Part shown: positions 43,405 to 53,671 of the stretch, piece after piece | How the letters are laid out: each line of letters opens with the position of its first letter | Numbering within the stretch: the first letter of the stretch is position 1 | Origin: Zoogloea sp. | GTDB taxonomy: Bacteria > Pseudomonadota > Gammaproteobacteria > Burkholderiales > Rhodocyclaceae | NCBI RefSeq assembly: GCF_030157465.1 | Contig: NZ_JAOAUU010000058.1 | Span: forward strand, 1-64,000 | DNA length: 64,000 nucleotides | Direction: 5' to 3' | The notes under the pieces: model-generated | What the model was told of the DNA's origin: nothing | What the model saw: only the letters and a program-made list of their open reading frames with translations | The model's database searches: none | Made by a program: the position numbers and the translations under genes

Positions 43405-44268
43405 TCAATCGATGGCAAAAGCCACCGCGTCCAGCATGTTGTCGGCCACCGAGAAGCCGCAGCCGATGTGCCCTTTCTCCGAGAGCGCGAACTCTTCCCG
43501 CTTGACGCAATGCTCGGCAGAGCCTTCCTCCAGCAGATAGGTGCCGTTGGTGCTCGAATCCGCGAGGTAGAACAGCCCGGCGCGCAGTTCGATACGGGCA
43601 TGCTGCCTCGACACGCGAGGATCGGAGACGACGATATCGTTGCCGGTTTCACGCCCGAAAAGCAGGGTTGGATGCGCCGCATCGATCAGCCAGATCTGGC
43701 CGCGAAAACTCACCCGCAGCTGCTTTTGTGCCTGCAGCGCGTCCAGGCGCAATTCGGCGGGCGTCGGCGGTGGCGCTTCGCCCAGTTCGAGCACCGGGAA
43801 CGGCACCGCACTGCTTGACTCATCCAGCCGGCCGAGCAAACGACGCATGGATGGCGACAGGAGCGGACTCAGGTTTTCGGAGACGGCGATCGTATCGGGG
43901 TTGTGACTTTCGACCAGGCGCGCCGCCAGCTTCTCGGGATCCTCCTCCATGTCCTCGCCTTCCGGGTCGGGCACCACACCGGCACGCAGGACCAGCTTGA
44001 TGCCGCTCATCGGTGGCAACGCCCTCACCCGCTCGCGCATTTCGCGGGCCGCCAGGAGGGCTGAGTCCGCATCCGGAAAATGCGCCACGAGCACATCCGA
44101 ACGCAGCTCGAGCCCGCTGGCCGAATAGGCCTCGGCGCAGCGCGACATGCGGTTCAGGCAGCGCTCGACGGCATACCCCGCCTCGGCCTCGCCCAGCTTG
44201 ACTGCGAGCCGCACGCCACCGGCGACATCCGCAAACAGCAGGCAGCGGGTGGAAGCACGCTCAGTCAT
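43405..44268 (-). CDS. Cyclase-homology plus FHA domain protein
   Basis: A 287-residue protein. The N-terminal 150 residues resemble a class III nucleotidyl cyclase (CLLFADVAGGVRL, then SDVLVAHFPDADSAL in the place of the second metal/turn motif), but the full set of catalytic residues is not clear. The C-terminal 80 residues are an FHA domain (LLFGRETGNDIVVSDPR, VSRQHARIEL, STNGTYL) that should bind phosphothreonine. A Ser/Thr kinase partner is not in the window. It is distal to ttcA in a minus-strand operon. Confidence 0.83.
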   Translation of the reverse strand: MTERASTRCLLFADVAGGVRLAVKLGEAEAGYAVERCLNRMSRCAEAYSASGLELRSDVLVAHFPDADSALLAAREMRERVRALPPMSGIKLVLRAGVVPDPEGEDMEEDPEKLAARLVESHNPDTIAVSENLSPLLSPSMRRLLGRLDESSSAVPFPVLELGEAPPPTPAELRLDALQAQKQLRVSFRGQIWLIDAAHPTLLFGRETGNDIVVSDPRVSRQHARIELRAGLFYLADSSTNGTYLLEEGSAEHCVKREEFALSEKGHIGCGFSVADNMLDAVAFAID

Positions 44269-44364
44269 TGTCGCGGACTCCGGTGCACCCCGAATGCAGG
44301 CACGACACCCACGCGGAATGCGCTGCAGGCTTTCGGGAAAGGCTGGGGGATGGATCCATGGATG

Positions 44365-45300
44365 CTAGGTTCTCCAGATCCCGATCGGGATGGCTGAGGC
44401 GTTTTCATGCGAAACCGGCAGGTCGGGCGCATCGAAAACAATGTCTCCCTCTTCCACTTTCATCGCACTCGAAACATTGAGGAAGTCGAACAGATTGCCA
44501 TCGGCAAGATGGGATGGCACGACATTTTTGAGCGCCGTCGAGATGGACACGATACGGCCCGGGAAACGGCTGTCCCAGTCGCGCAGCATGGCCTTGATCT
44601 GCTTGCGCTGGGCATTTTCCTGGCTGCCACACAGATTGCACGGGATGATCGGATATTCCATGCCGCGGGCAAAGCGTTCGATGTCCTTCTCGGCGCAGTA
44701 GGCGAGGGGACGGATCACCACGTTCTGACCGTCGTCGCTGACCAGCTTGGGCGGCATGGATTTCATCTTGCCGCCGAAGAACATGTTCAGGAAAAGGGTT
44801 TCGATCATGTCGTCGCGATGGTGGCCAAGGGCGATCTTGGTGGCGCCAAGCTCTTTCGCAGTGCGGTAGATGATGCCCCGGCGCAGGCGCGAGCACAGCG
44901 AACAGGTGGTCTTGCCCTCGGGGATCTTGTCCTTGACGATCTTGTAGGTGTTTTCGGTGACGATCTTGTATTCGACCCCGATCGACTCGAAGTAGGCCGG
45001 CAGGATATGGTCGGGGAAGCCCGGCTGCTTCTGGTCGAGGTTCATCGCCACGATGCGGAAGTCGATGGGCGCCCTTTCGCGCAGGGCCAGCAGCATCGAC
45101 AGCAGCGTGAACGAATCCTTGCCGCCGGAGACGCAGACCATCACCACGTCGCCTTCGACGATCATGCCGTAATCCACAATAGCCTCGCCCGTTTTGCGCA
45201 TCAGCTGCTTCTTGAGGCGCAGAAAGGTATTCGAGAAACGGGACTCCGTTTCGGGGAGGTCGGTCGCCAGGGGCGCGGGAGATACCACTACGTCTTCCAT
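44365..45300 (-). CDS. ttcA: TtcA tRNA 2-thiocytidine synthetase
   Basis: A 311-residue PP-loop enzyme with [12 protein letters not shown], and two CxxC pairs ([12 protein letters not shown] and [10 protein letters not shown]) that hold the 4Fe-4S cluster. It thiolates C32 of tRNAs. The start MEDVVVSP at 45300 is preferred; an in-frame ATG 14 codons upstream would extend into the gap after the reductase. A conserved neighbour of the pteridine reductase upstream. Confidence 0.93.
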   Translation of the reverse strand: MEDVVVSPAPLATDLPETESRFSNTFLRLKKQLMRKTGEAIVDYGMIVEGDVVMVCVSGGKDSFTLLSMLLALRERAPIDFRIVAMNLDQKQPGFPDHILPAYFESIGVEYKIVTENTYKIVKDKIPEGKTTCSLCSRLRRGIIYRTAKELGATKIALGHHRDDMIETLFLNMFFGGKMKSMPPKLVSDDGQNVVIRPLAYCAEKDIERFARGMEYPIIPCNLCGSQENAQRKQIKAMLRDWDSRFPGRIVSISTALKNVVPSHLADGNLFDFLNVSSAMKVEEGDIVFDAPDLPVSHENASAIPIGIWRT

Positions 45301-45368
45301 TTCACCAGATGTCCAATGATTATAAGCCGCCCGAAAATCCATCGGACCGACATAAAATGTTAAATACG

Positions 45369-46118
45369 TTATAAATGGGCGCTACGCCCGCCATCAACAG
45401 GAATGATCTGGCCTGTGATGTAGGGCGCATCAAACAGCAAAAAACGCACCGTGCGAGCGATATCCGACGGCGTTCCGACCCGGCCGAGCAGGGTGTGGGC
45501 CACGATGGCATCCCTCTCGGCCGGAGCCAGCTGACCATCGTCGGGCCACTCGATCGGCCCCGGCGCAACCCCATTCACCCGCACCCGCGGCGCCAGCTCC
45601 AGCGCCAGCGCGCGGGTCAGGCCAAGCAAACCGGCCTTCGCCGCGCAATAGAGGGGATAGCCCTTGAGCGGACGCTCGGCGTGGATGTCGATGATATTGA
45701 CGATTGCGCCGCCGCTCTCCTGCAGCCACGGCGCTGCGGCCTGAGAGAGGAACAGCGGCGCCTTGAGATTGGAGCCGATAAGATCCACCCAGGCGGCTTC
45801 GCCGATCTGGCCGATGGCCGTGGGGAAGAAGCTGGAGGCGTTGTTCACCAGCCCGTCAAGCCGGCCGAAATGCCCGACCACGGCCTCCACCAGCGCCGGC
45901 AGGCTGTCACCATCGAGCAGGTCGGCCTGCAACACCAGCGCCGAGTCGGGGCGAAGCGCATTGAAATCAGCGGCGAGTCGATCCGCATCGTCCCGCGAAT
46001 GACGGCAATGCAGCGCAAGCCGCGCACCGGCGGCATGCAGCTGACGGGCGATTTCGGCGCCGACGCGCTTGGCGCCGCCAGTCACGAGGACCACGGGCGC
46101 CATTGCCTGTTGATTCAT
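45369..46118 (-). CDS. Pteridine reductase-type short-chain dehydrogenase
   Basis: A 249-residue SDR with the TGGAKRVG nucleotide motif (Arg in place of the usual Gly, typical of PTR1/FolM-type reductases), NNAS, and catalytic Tyr-x3-Lys in YCAAKAG. It probably reduces dihydropteridines or dihydromonapterin. The start at 46118 ([15 protein letters not shown]) places the nucleotide motif normally; Met6 at 46103 is an alternative. It precedes ttcA by 68 bases. Confidence 0.85.
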   Translation of the reverse strand: MNQQAMAPVVLVTGGAKRVGAEIARQLHAAGARLALHCRHSRDDADRLAADFNALRPDSALVLQADLLDGDSLPALVEAVVGHFGRLDGLVNNASSFFPTAIGQIGEAAWVDLIGSNLKAPLFLSQAAAPWLQESGGAIVNIIDIHAERPLKGYPLYCAAKAGLLGLTRALALELAPRVRVNGVAPGPIEWPDDGQLAPAERDAIVAHTLLGRVGTPSDIARTVRFLLFDAPYITGQIIPVDGGRSAHL

Positions 46119-46319
46119 GAGGGCCTGGGGCTTCTGAATATGGAGGGCGTAATCATACGGTGCCGACAGGTAATTCGCCCATGTTTTGAAGCCCTTGCCT
46201 CTGCCCGCCCCCACCTTCACGGCTTCCGGATTATTCCAAAGACATGCCCCCTGGCGCATCACTCCCGACGTAACGCGGCAGGCAGGTAAAATGGCCGCTT
46301 TTATTCGTCCGTGGCCACC

Positions 46320-47480
46320 ATGAACCTGCCCCAGCCCTCCCCCGAAGCCCTTGAACAGAGCGGGCACCTCGTCGCCCATCTGCGCCGCGTGATCGAAGGC
46401 CAGGGCGGCTGGATTTCGTTCGCCACCTACATGGCCGAAGCGCTGTACACCCCCGGCCTGGGCTACTACAGCGGCGGCGCCCGCAAGTTCGGCCCCGGCG
46501 GCGACTTCATCACCGCACCGGAACTCACGCCCCTGTTCGGCCAGGCGATCGCCTCCCAGGTGCAGCAGATCATGGACCTCTCAGCACCGCACATCATCGA
46601 GGCCGGCGCCGGCACCGGCCTGCTGGCTGCCGACCTGCTGCTCGAACTCGAACTGCGCGGTTCGCTGCCCGAGAGCTACGCCATCCTCGAAGTCTCGGGG
46701 GATCTGCGCGAGCGCCAGTTCGACACCATCGCCAGCAAAGTGCCCCACCTGGCATCCCGCGTGAGCTGGCTGGAAGGCCTGCCCGAGCACTTTTCGGGCG
46801 CCCTTGTGGCCAACGAGGTGCTCGACGTCATGCCGGTTCACCTCATCGCCTGGCGGCCGGAAGGCATCTTCGAACGGGGCGTGGCCTTGGGCGACGAAGG
46901 GCAGTTCGTGTGGGCCGACCGCCCGGTGAGCGGCAAGGTGGCCGACGCCGCCGCAGCGCTGGATCGCCCGCTGCCCAGCGAAGGCGAATACGTGAGCGAA
47001 CTCAACCTCGCCGGCCGCGCGTGGATCGCCGAATGGGCCGAGCGCCTTGAAAAGGGCGCCATGCTGCTGGTCGATTACGGTTATCCGCGCGCCGAGTATT
47101 ACCTCGACAGCCGCAGCACCGGCACGCTGCTGTGCTATTTCCGCCACCATGCTCACGGCGACCCCTTCCTGTGGCCGGGGCTGAACGACATCACCGCCTT
47201 CGTCGACTTCACCGCCGCCGCCGAAGCCGGCTTCGCAGCCGGGCTGGACATCCTCGGCTACACCGACCAGGCCAACCTGCTGTTCAACTGTGGCGTGCTG
47301 GCCTGCCTGGCTCGCCGGGCACCGGAAGACAGTGTCGACTACATCCGTGCGGCGAAGGCCGTGCAACGTCTCACCGGCCCCCATGAGATGGGTGAACTCT
47401 TCAAGGTCATCGCGATGGGCCGTGGCATCGAGCAGCCGCTGATCGGCTTCCTGCGCGGCGACCGGCTGCACGCGCTGTAA
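46320..47480 (+). CDS. SAM-dependent methyltransferase of the NDUFAF7/COG1565 family
   Basis: A 386-residue protein (ALYTPGLGYYSGG, FGPGGDFITAPELTPLFG, IIEAGAGTGLLAADLL, GALVANEVLDVMPVHL), matching the family whose mitochondrial member NDUFAF7 dimethylates an arginine of complex I. The bacterial target is unknown. The ATG at 46320 is chosen; a GTG nine bases upstream is also possible. It is divergent from the pteridine reductase, with 201 bp between, and ends at a strong terminator. Confidence 0.9.
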   Translation: MNLPQPSPEALEQSGHLVAHLRRVIEGQGGWISFATYMAEALYTPGLGYYSGGARKFGPGGDFITAPELTPLFGQAIASQVQQIMDLSAPHIIEAGAGTGLLAADLLLELELRGSLPESYAILEVSGDLRERQFDTIASKVPHLASRVSWLEGLPEHFSGALVANEVLDVMPVHLIAWRPEGIFERGVALGDEGQFVWADRPVSGKVADAAAALDRPLPSEGEYVSELNLAGRAWIAEWAERLEKGAMLLVDYGYPRAEYYLDSRSTGTLLCYFRHHAHGDPFLWPGLNDITAFVDFTAAAEAGFAAGLDILGYTDQANLLFNCGVLACLARRAPEDSVDYIRAAKAVQRLTGPHEMGELFKVIAMGRGIEQPLIGFLRGDRLHAL

Positions 47481-47500
47481 AACCCGGGCGGCTGAAATAA

Positions 47501-47532
47501 AAAAGCTTGCCGGATCACTCCGGCAAGCTTTT
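47501..47532. terminator. Strong bidirectional terminator after the methyltransferase
   Basis: AAAAGCTTGCCGG and CCGGCAAGCTTTT form a 13-bp perfect stem around ATCACT, followed by TT, and mirrored by AA on the other side. It lies between the convergent methyltransferase and the small acidic gene. Confidence 0.92.
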
Positions 47533-47564
47533 TTGCGCCATTCAGGAAACCTGTTTGCGGAAAT

Positions 47565-47783
47565 TTACTCCTGGAAGCGATAGACCGCGCTCAGGAAGGC
47601 ATCCACATCCGTGGGCACCGGATGCTGTCCGTGGCTCGCCAGCGGGATTTCCTGCAGGCCCAAGGCCAGCTCCGGTGGCAACAGGTTGGCGTTCAGGACT
47701 TCGTCATCGTATGCCGGGACGACATCGTTTTCCGGCTCGAGGTAACTCCGTTCGCCGCTTTCCATGCTCATGCAGATCACCAT
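47565..47783 (-). CDS. Small acidic protein of unknown function
   Basis: A 72-residue acidic protein (MVICMSMESGERSYLEPEND, then ALGLQEIPLASHGQ and a C-terminal FLSAVYRFQE). GGAGG about seven bases before the ATG at 47783 decides the start over Met5. It has no membrane segments or recognisable fold. It stands alone, ending at the shared terminator. Codon use resembles its neighbours. Confidence 0.65.
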   Translation of the reverse strand: MVICMSMESGERSYLEPENDVVPAYDDEVLNANLLPPELALGLQEIPLASHGQHPVPTDVDAFLSAVYRFQE

Positions 47784-47987
47784 TTCGGCCTCCGTTCCGG
47801 GGCAAGGAAACCAACCCCTTGTTGTTCTTAACGGCTGCGGCCCCCAAAGGTTGAAGGAATCCCGGCTGAAGGCTCGGAAAGATCCCTTTCCATTGTTGCC
47901 CGCGGCCAGTCGCATGATTCAACAATGGACCACCATCCCGCTGCTCGCAATGACGAAGTTCACGGGCACCCGGTTTTGGAGCGGGTT

Positions 47988-48791
47988 TTACAAGCCTTCA
48001 CTTTGAAGCCAGCTCAGGATCGGATCGGCGGCAATGCGCCAGTCCGTCTCGAGCATCATGCCGTGACCGAGTTCGGGCAGGATCATGGCCTCGACATCGT
48101 AACGGCGGGCCGTCATCTGCACCTGGTCGGGCGGAATCAGTACGTCGTGCTCGGCGCCCAGCACCAGCAGGGGCGGACGATGGATGCGCGAGATGGAGGG
48201 CAGATCGAACAGCGACATGTCCCAGATGGCCCGGTGCGACTCGGGCTGGCACAGGTGGTAATAACGCTGCAGGCGCTCGATTTCCATGGTTTCGTGGAAC
48301 ATCGCGTCACGCAGGGTTTCCATCTGCGGCCGGCCGCCACCCATGATGCGGTTCAGGTCGCCGAGCAGATGGGGCTTGGCGAAGGCCAGACCGAAAGCCG
48401 AACCGAGCAGGCCTTGCGGCGGCACCGACGACATCAGCACGACGCCGGGGGCCGAATGCCGCTCAAGGTACTTCTGCACCACCATGCCGCCCATCGAATG
48501 GCCGATCAGCACCGGCGCGGTGGGCAGCTTGGCGACCACTTCCGCCACATCATCCACGTAATCGGAAATCGAGAAGCTGTCGAGGTAGGCTCGCCCGCGG
48601 CTGCGACCATGGCCGGAAAGGGACAGGGCATAGCAGGAATAGCCCTGCTCGGCAAACCACGGCATGAAGCACTCATCCCAGCACCAGGCGCCGGTATAAG
48701 CACCGTGAATGAATAGCAGCGGGGTTTCGTGGGCAACGCCAGCCGGCGTATGGCAGAGGACTTCCAGGTCACCGAAACGGGAATTGTTCAT
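47988..48791 (-). CDS. Alpha/beta hydrolase
   Basis: A 267-residue alpha/beta hydrolase with oxyanion-side FIHGAYTGAW, nucleophile Ser in IGHSMGG, Asp in LGAEHDVLI and His in LPELGHGMML. The substrate cannot be inferred. It is flanked by intergenic stretches of 204 and 260 bp without genes, so it is probably monocistronic. Confidence 0.88.
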   Translation of the reverse strand: MNNSRFGDLEVLCHTPAGVAHETPLLFIHGAYTGAWCWDECFMPWFAEQGYSCYALSLSGHGRSRGRAYLDSFSISDYVDDVAEVVAKLPTAPVLIGHSMGGMVVQKYLERHSAPGVVLMSSVPPQGLLGSAFGLAFAKPHLLGDLNRIMGGGRPQMETLRDAMFHETMEIERLQRYYHLCQPESHRAIWDMSLFDLPSISRIHRPPLLVLGAEHDVLIPPDQVQMTARRYDVEAMILPELGHGMMLETDWRIAADPILSWLQSEGL

Positions 48792-49051
48792 GCGCAGACT
48801 CCGCGGAGGGAGGCAGAGCTGCGCACAGGAACTGAGCGGAGGATCATGGGCTGTTCTTGATAATTGTTTTGTTGTAGGCGCAGAACTTACAGCAGGCAGA
48901 CGAAGGAAGAAAGCTAAAACACGCGAGCCTCCAGCGCTACCTGAGATCGACCACCGACAAGCCCGATACCGGGGTGCCCGACACCCTGAACTTCACGGCA
49001 TGCCGAAATAGGGTTAAATCCCTTTTTTCAGACAATAGCAGGTGAAGACGG

Positions 49052-49249
49052 ATGCTCAAGTGGTTGCTGGCGATCGTGGTGCTGGCGCTGGTTTCAGGGC
49101 TGGGATCGAGCCTGTCGCTGCGGCGCTGGCGGCTCGGGCATCTGCCCGGCGACCTGCATTTCGATGTTTTCGGGCGGCATATCCACATTCCGCTGACCAG
49201 CACCCTGCTGCTGTCCTTGCTGGTGGGGCTAGTGATCCGCTGGCTGTGA
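49052..49249 (+). CDS. DUF2905 small membrane protein
   Basis: A 65-residue protein with two membrane helices flanking LGHLPGDLHFDVFGRHIHIP, the DUF2905 signature. Function is unknown. The 260 bases upstream contain no other gene that I can support. Its 3' end overlaps pbpC, convergent on the other strand, by about 20 bases. Confidence 0.85.
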   Translation: MLKWLLAIVVLALVSGLGSSLSLRRWRLGHLPGDLHFDVFGRHIHIPLTSTLLLSLLVGLVIRWL

Positions 49250-51277
49250 GTCGTCGACCGGCGCGCGCACCGCGAAGGTCACGCTGTCGAGAACCTGCCC
49301 CTCGGCCGACATCAGATCGAGCACATGACGGCCAGCCACCGGACGCCATGCCGTCCGGCTGGCCGAGCTGGAGTTTCCGCCGTTGCCGATGCGCTCGCCA
49401 TTGAGCCGCCACCAGGCGCCGGGCGCGGTGCGCAGCGCTTCGAAATGGATCCGGAAATTGCTGTCGTCGGCCAGGGGCATCCCGTCAACGATCGTGCCGC
49501 CGGCGGGATAGGCGATGCGCGGGAGGCTGCGCGGCACCATCACCCGCTCAAGCTCGGTGCCGCGGATGAACCACTCGCGGCGTGCGCTTTCGACAGGCGG
49601 CTCGAAGACCACGAGGCTGGACACCACCCCCGGCGGCGGCGCCGGCCTGACCGGGGGCTGGCTGCGGTGCAGGCCGCGCAGGATCTCGTGCCAGGCAGCG
49701 CCGGCCTGGGCCGGCATGCCGCGGTTGCCCGCAGCCCACAGCGCAATGCTGAAACGCTCGGAGAAGCCGATCATCAGCGCTTCGCGCCCGTCGGGTACGT
49801 ACTGGCGAAAGGCAAACGCCTGCGGATTGCCGTCGGCATCGGGCTCGGCCAGCATGTCGCCGACAATGAAGCCGGCCTCGGCCCGCAGCACGCGGCGGGG
49901 CGTGCGCTCCGGCCCTGCGACAAGGCGCGGCGCCAGCCACTGGCCGCCGCTGGCGAGGCTGCGATAGAGGCCGGCGAGTTGCACCAGGCCCACGTCAGCC
50001 CCGCCACCACGGGCCATGTCCACTTCGGCCTGGCGCAGGCGTTCGGGCAGTTGCTCGCCGGCCATCCGCAACACGGTCTGGGCCGGTTCGGTGAGGCTCT
50101 CGGTCAGCGCCCGCCGGACGCTCACCCACATGCGATCGTCCGGCTGGGTCGGCGCGTGATTGGCCAGCGATTCTTCGAGCAGGCTGGCTGCCGTCAGCTG
50201 GCGGCGCTCCAACGCCACGCCGTAGGCAAAGGGCAGCAGCAGGTTGCCGGCGCTGCGCAGCAGGACAGCCTGGTCCGGCAAGGCGGCTTCCGGCGCCCCC
50301 ACATAGGCGAGCACGTCGCCGCTGGCGTTATCGACGACCACCGCAGCGGCCTCGCCGCTGCCGAGCCGGCGCACCACCTGCAGCACAAGTCGCTGGGCAT
50401 CCGCGTCGAAGGTGGTGACAAGGCGTTCGCCGGCGTGTTGCAGCAGATGACGGGCGGTGTGGGGGGCGAGATCCCAGCGTGAGCCGAGCTGCTGGCGATC
50501 AAGGCTGGTGTCGGCGAGACGCTGGGCCGGCCCGCAGGCCGACGGGGCACCGATACGCTCGGCCAGCACGCAGGCGCGGCGCGCCACCGTGTCGGCCCGG
50601 GCGTTGGGGCCGCGCAGCAGCACCGCAAGAACCAGCGCCTCCGGCCTGCCGATTTCGGTTGGCGGCTTGCCGAAGAAGGCCCGGGATGCGGCATGCACGC
50701 CCTGCAGGTCGCCGCGAAAGGGCGCCAGATTGAGGTAGGCCTCGAGGATCTGTTCCTTGGTCCAGCGGGCTTCCAGGGCCTGGGCGGCGAGGGCCTGATC
50801 CCATTTCTGGCCGATGGAGCGGCGCGGCATGCCGGCATAGCCGAGGGCCAGCTCCGGGTCGAGAAGTCCCGCCAGTTGCATCGACAGGGTGGAGGCCCCC
50901 CGCTTCCGGTCGTACCAGAGGTTGTGCCACAGCGAGCCGGCGAAGGCCCGCCAGTCCACCCCGGAATGTTCGAAGAAGCGCTTGTCCTCGGCCGCCAGCA
51001 GGGCCTCCTTGAGGGATGGCGAGAGGCTGGACAGCCCCACCCATTCGAGGCGGCGCACGCGCGTGTCGATGCGCCGCTCGGCCAGCGGCGTGCCGTCGCG
51101 GGCGAGCAGAACGGCCACCGAGGGCTTCGCCCCGGCCTTGACCTCGGCGAAGGCCGGAATCGGCTGGGTGGCGTGGGCCGTGGAGGCTGCGCCGGCAACA
51201 AGCACAAGCGCGGCGAACCGCCGGATCAGCGGAAAAAAGTAAGGGAGCTGGCGGATCGCTGGCATGGCTGGCGGCAT
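49229..51277 (-). CDS. pbpC: PBP1C-type protein: glycosyltransferase intact, transpeptidase degenerate
   Basis: A 682-residue protein. The GT51 domain is complete (AEDKRFFEHSG with catalytic Glu97, RGASTLSMQL, ALEARWTKEQILEAYLN). In the transpeptidase region the SxxK of PBP1C (GSTLKPF) is replaced by GNLLLPF (345-351), SxN by SLT, and no KTG is found before MIGFSERFSIALW. A C-terminal BiPBP_C-like beta domain follows. It is therefore probably a glycan polymerase without crosslinking activity. The signal/membrane anchor is residues 18-36. No alpha-2-macroglobulin gene is adjacent. Confidence 0.88.
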   Translation of the reverse strand: MPPAMPAIRQLPYFFPLIRRFAALVLVAGAASTAHATQPIPAFAEVKAGAKPSVAVLLARDGTPLAERRIDTRVRRLEWVGLSSLSPSLKEALLAAEDKRFFEHSGVDWRAFAGSLWHNLWYDRKRGASTLSMQLAGLLDPELALGYAGMPRRSIGQKWDQALAAQALEARWTKEQILEAYLNLAPFRGDLQGVHAASRAFFGKPPTEIGRPEALVLAVLLRGPNARADTVARRACVLAERIGAPSACGPAQRLADTSLDRQQLGSRWDLAPHTARHLLQHAGERLVTTFDADAQRLVLQVVRRLGSGEAAAVVVDNASGDVLAYVGAPEAALPDQAVLLRSAGNLLLPFAYGVALERRQLTAASLLEESLANHAPTQPDDRMWVSVRRALTESLTEPAQTVLRMAGEQLPERLRQAEVDMARGGGADVGLVQLAGLYRSLASGGQWLAPRLVAGPERTPRRVLRAEAGFIVGDMLAEPDADGNPQAFAFRQYVPDGREALMIGFSERFSIALWAAGNRGMPAQAGAAWHEILRGLHRSQPPVRPAPPPGVVSSLVVFEPPVESARREWFIRGTELERVMVPRSLPRIAYPAGGTIVDGMPLADDSNFRIHFEALRTAPGAWWRLNGERIGNGGNSSSASRTAWRPVAGRHVLDLMSAEGQVLDSVTFAVRAPVDDSQPADH

Positions 51278-51331
51278 TGTAAGCCGCCTCCCGGTGGGCC
51301 GGATGCGGGATTTCTGGCGCGCGCCGGCAAG

Positions 51332-52576
51332 CTAAGTGTCACAAATCGTGTCGTCGGTGTCGGCGGCCAGGCCAAGGGTTTTGACTGCCGCGACACGGGC
51401 GGCATGCACTTCGGCGGGAATCCGTGATTTGTCCTCGAGACGCCGGGCGATCGCGCCGGCATCCACGCCGCGCACCGCCGCCAGCACGGCGAGCAGGCGT
51501 TCGCGCTGGGGGTAGGCGCGCCCGGCGTAGCCTTCACGCCCGTGAAAATCGCAGGCGCAGGCATCGAGCAGCGCGGCGAAGCGTTCCGGGCGGCGCAGAC
51601 CGTCGCAACGCTCGACCAGCTTGACCGCGGTCGCCGCACGCAGCACCAGCGCCTGATGCACGATGCCGTGCTCGCGGGCCATCATCAGGGCCAGGTCGCG
51701 ACAGTCGGCCGGGCACTTGAGGCGCTCGCACACCTCGCGGGCCAGCGCCTCGCTGGCGGCCTCATGGCCGTAATGGTGGGGCAGCATGTCGGGCGACGTT
51801 GTGCCCTTGCCAAGATCGTGGAGCAAACAGGCGAAGCGCACCGCCAGCGGCTGGCCCGTGGCCGCGGCCTGGTCGAGCACCAGCAGCAGGTGCGCGCCGC
51901 AGTCGACTTCCGGGTGGTATTCGGGCGGCTGGGGCACACCAAACAGGCGATCGACTTCGGGCAGCAGGCGGGCCAGCGCGCCGCAGTCGCGCAGCACCTC
52001 GATCATGCGGGACGGCCGGGCTTCCATCAGGCCACGGGCGATTTCCTGCCACACCCGCTCGGCCACCAGCGCATCCACCTCGCCGGCCGCCACCATGCCG
52101 CGCATCAGCGCGAGGGTTTCCGGTGCCACCGAAAAATCGGCAAAGCGCGCTGCAAAGCGTGCCAGACGCAAAATGCGCACCGGATCTTCGGCAAAGGCCG
52201 GGCTCACATGGCGAAAAACCCGTTCGGCCAGATCGCGCTGTCCGCCGTAGGGGTCGGCCAGCGTGCCATCGGCGCCGCGGGCGATGGCGTTGATGGTGAG
52301 GTCGCGGCGCGCCAGATCTTCTTCGAGTGTCACGGCCGGATCGGTGTGAAAAACGAAGCCAGCGTAGCCCGGCGCCGTCTTGCGCTCGGTGCGGGCCAGC
52401 GCGTATTCCTCGTGGGTGCGCGGGTGGAGGAAGACCGGAAAATCCTTGCCGACCGGCTTGTAGCCCTGGGCCAGCAGCATTTCCGGGGTGGCGCCCACCA
52501 CCACCCAGTCGTGATCCTTGACCGGCAGGCCAAGGAGTTCGTCGCGGATTGCACCGCCAACGCAGTAAATCTTCAT
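51332..52576 (-). CDS. cca: CCA-adding tRNA nucleotidyltransferase with HD domain
   Basis: A 414-residue enzyme of E. coli type: [20 protein letters not shown], the DxD-containing [18 protein letters not shown], and an HD phosphohydrolase domain ([11 protein letters not shown]). It adds or repairs tRNA 3' CCA. The start at 52576 is two bases after the stop of the gene upstream. An in-frame ATG at 52762 would extend into that gene and is rejected. Confidence 0.95.
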   Translation of the reverse strand: MKIYCVGGAIRDELLGLPVKDHDWVVVGATPEMLLAQGYKPVGKDFPVFLHPRTHEEYALARTERKTAPGYAGFVFHTDPAVTLEEDLARRDLTINAIARGADGTLADPYGGQRDLAERVFRHVSPAFAEDPVRILRLARFAARFADFSVAPETLALMRGMVAAGEVDALVAERVWQEIARGLMEARPSRMIEVLRDCGALARLLPEVDRLFGVPQPPEYHPEVDCGAHLLLVLDQAAATGQPLAVRFACLLHDLGKGTTSPDMLPHHYGHEAASEALAREVCERLKCPADCRDLALMMAREHGIVHQALVLRAATAVKLVERCDGLRRPERFAALLDACACDFHGREGYAGRAYPQRERLLAVLAAVRGVDAGAIARRLEDKSRIPAEVHAARVAAVKTLGLAADTDDTICDT

Positions 52577-52578
52577 CT

Positions 52579-53535
52579 TTACTCTCGACGCAGTTGCCAC
52601 GCGGCAAAACGGGCGCGCTTGTTGGCCGAGCCCAGGTAGCCCGGCGCAATGGTTTCGAGGGACGTCGGTTCGCGGCCCCAGGGCTGAGGTGCGCCGCTGG
52701 CAACATTGTCGGCGCGCATCGAGCGCACGTTGTCGCGGCTCATCAGCGGGCCGGGCAGGCATTCGAGCAAGCCGGCCTGGAGCATGGCCAGGCCTTCGGG
52801 CAGGGGCACCACCGGGCGCCGGTGGCCGGTGACGTCGCCAACGTATTCGACCAGCTGTTTAAGCGTGTAGACCTGCGGGCCGGCCACCTCGAAAACCTGG
52901 CCGGCGGCATCGCCGCGGGTCAGGGCTTCGGCGACGATGTCCGCCACGTCAGCCACGTAAACCGGCTGAAAGCGCGCCCGGGCGCCGCCCAGCGGCATGA
53001 CGGGGAAGCGCTTGAGCAGCTCGGCGAAGAGATTGAGGAAGCTGTCGCCCGGCCCGAAGATCACCGAGGGGCGCAGGATCGTCCATTCGACGTCGGGCGA
53101 CGCGGCTCGGATCGCGACCTCACCGGCGGCCTTGGAGCGCTGGTATTCGGATGGCCCGGCGGCATCGGCGCCCAGGGCGCTCACATGCACGATGCGACGC
53201 ACACCGGCCTTGCGCGCAGCGGCGACGAGGCGGGTCGGCAGTTCGACGTGGGCCCGGGCGAAATCCGGGCCGTAGGGTGATCCGGAACGGGAATGCAGCA
53301 CACCGACAAGGCTGACGACGGCGTCGACGCCCGTCATCAGGCGATCCAGCGTGGCCGGGTCGAAGACGTCGGCCTCGACCAGTTCGACGGTGGGCAGTGG
53401 CAAAAGGTGGCGCACGCGATCGCGGCGACGGGTCGGCACGACAAGTGTGACGCCGTCACGGGCCAGCCGGCCGGCAATGGCCGTGCCGACGAAACCGCTG
53501 CCGCCGACGATGAGGATTTTGCGGGGTGATGTCAT
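52579..53535 (-). CDS. NDUFA9-like NAD(P)-binding protein
   Basis: A 318-residue atypical SDR ([68 protein letters not shown]), close to the complex I accessory NDUFA9 family and to NAD(P)H-binding epimerase-like proteins. The substrate is unknown. It is just upstream of cca, forming an slt-NDUFA9-cca run. Confidence 0.87.
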   Translation of the reverse strand: MTSPRKILIVGGSGFVGTAIAGRLARDGVTLVVPTRRRDRVRHLLPLPTVELVEADVFDPATLDRLMTGVDAVVSLVGVLHSRSGSPYGPDFARAHVELPTRLVAAARKAGVRRIVHVSALGADAAGPSEYQRSKAAGEVAIRAASPDVEWTILRPSVIFGPGDSFLNLFAELLKRFPVMPLGGARARFQPVYVADVADIVAEALTRGDAAGQVFEVAGPQVYTLKQLVEYVGDVTGHRRPVVPLPEGLAMLQAGLLECLPGPLMSRDNVRSMRADNVASGAPQPWGREPTSLETIAPGYLGSANKRARFAAWQLRRE

Positions 53536-53671
53536 GGCGAATCTCCGGTGGGGTACGAGCTATGACGTATTGATCGTCGCGGCCACCGGGAATTCCCGCC
53601 CGGCCCGGCTGTTGCGAAGAAATCCGCAGATACCGCGCTGCCGGGGGGCGAACAGATCGCGCCCCGGAAAA

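Noticed and set aside
48792-49051. Possible gene in the gap before DUF2905
   Set aside because: Frames here have no ribosome site, no recognisable motif and biased composition; I see nothing in this stretch.
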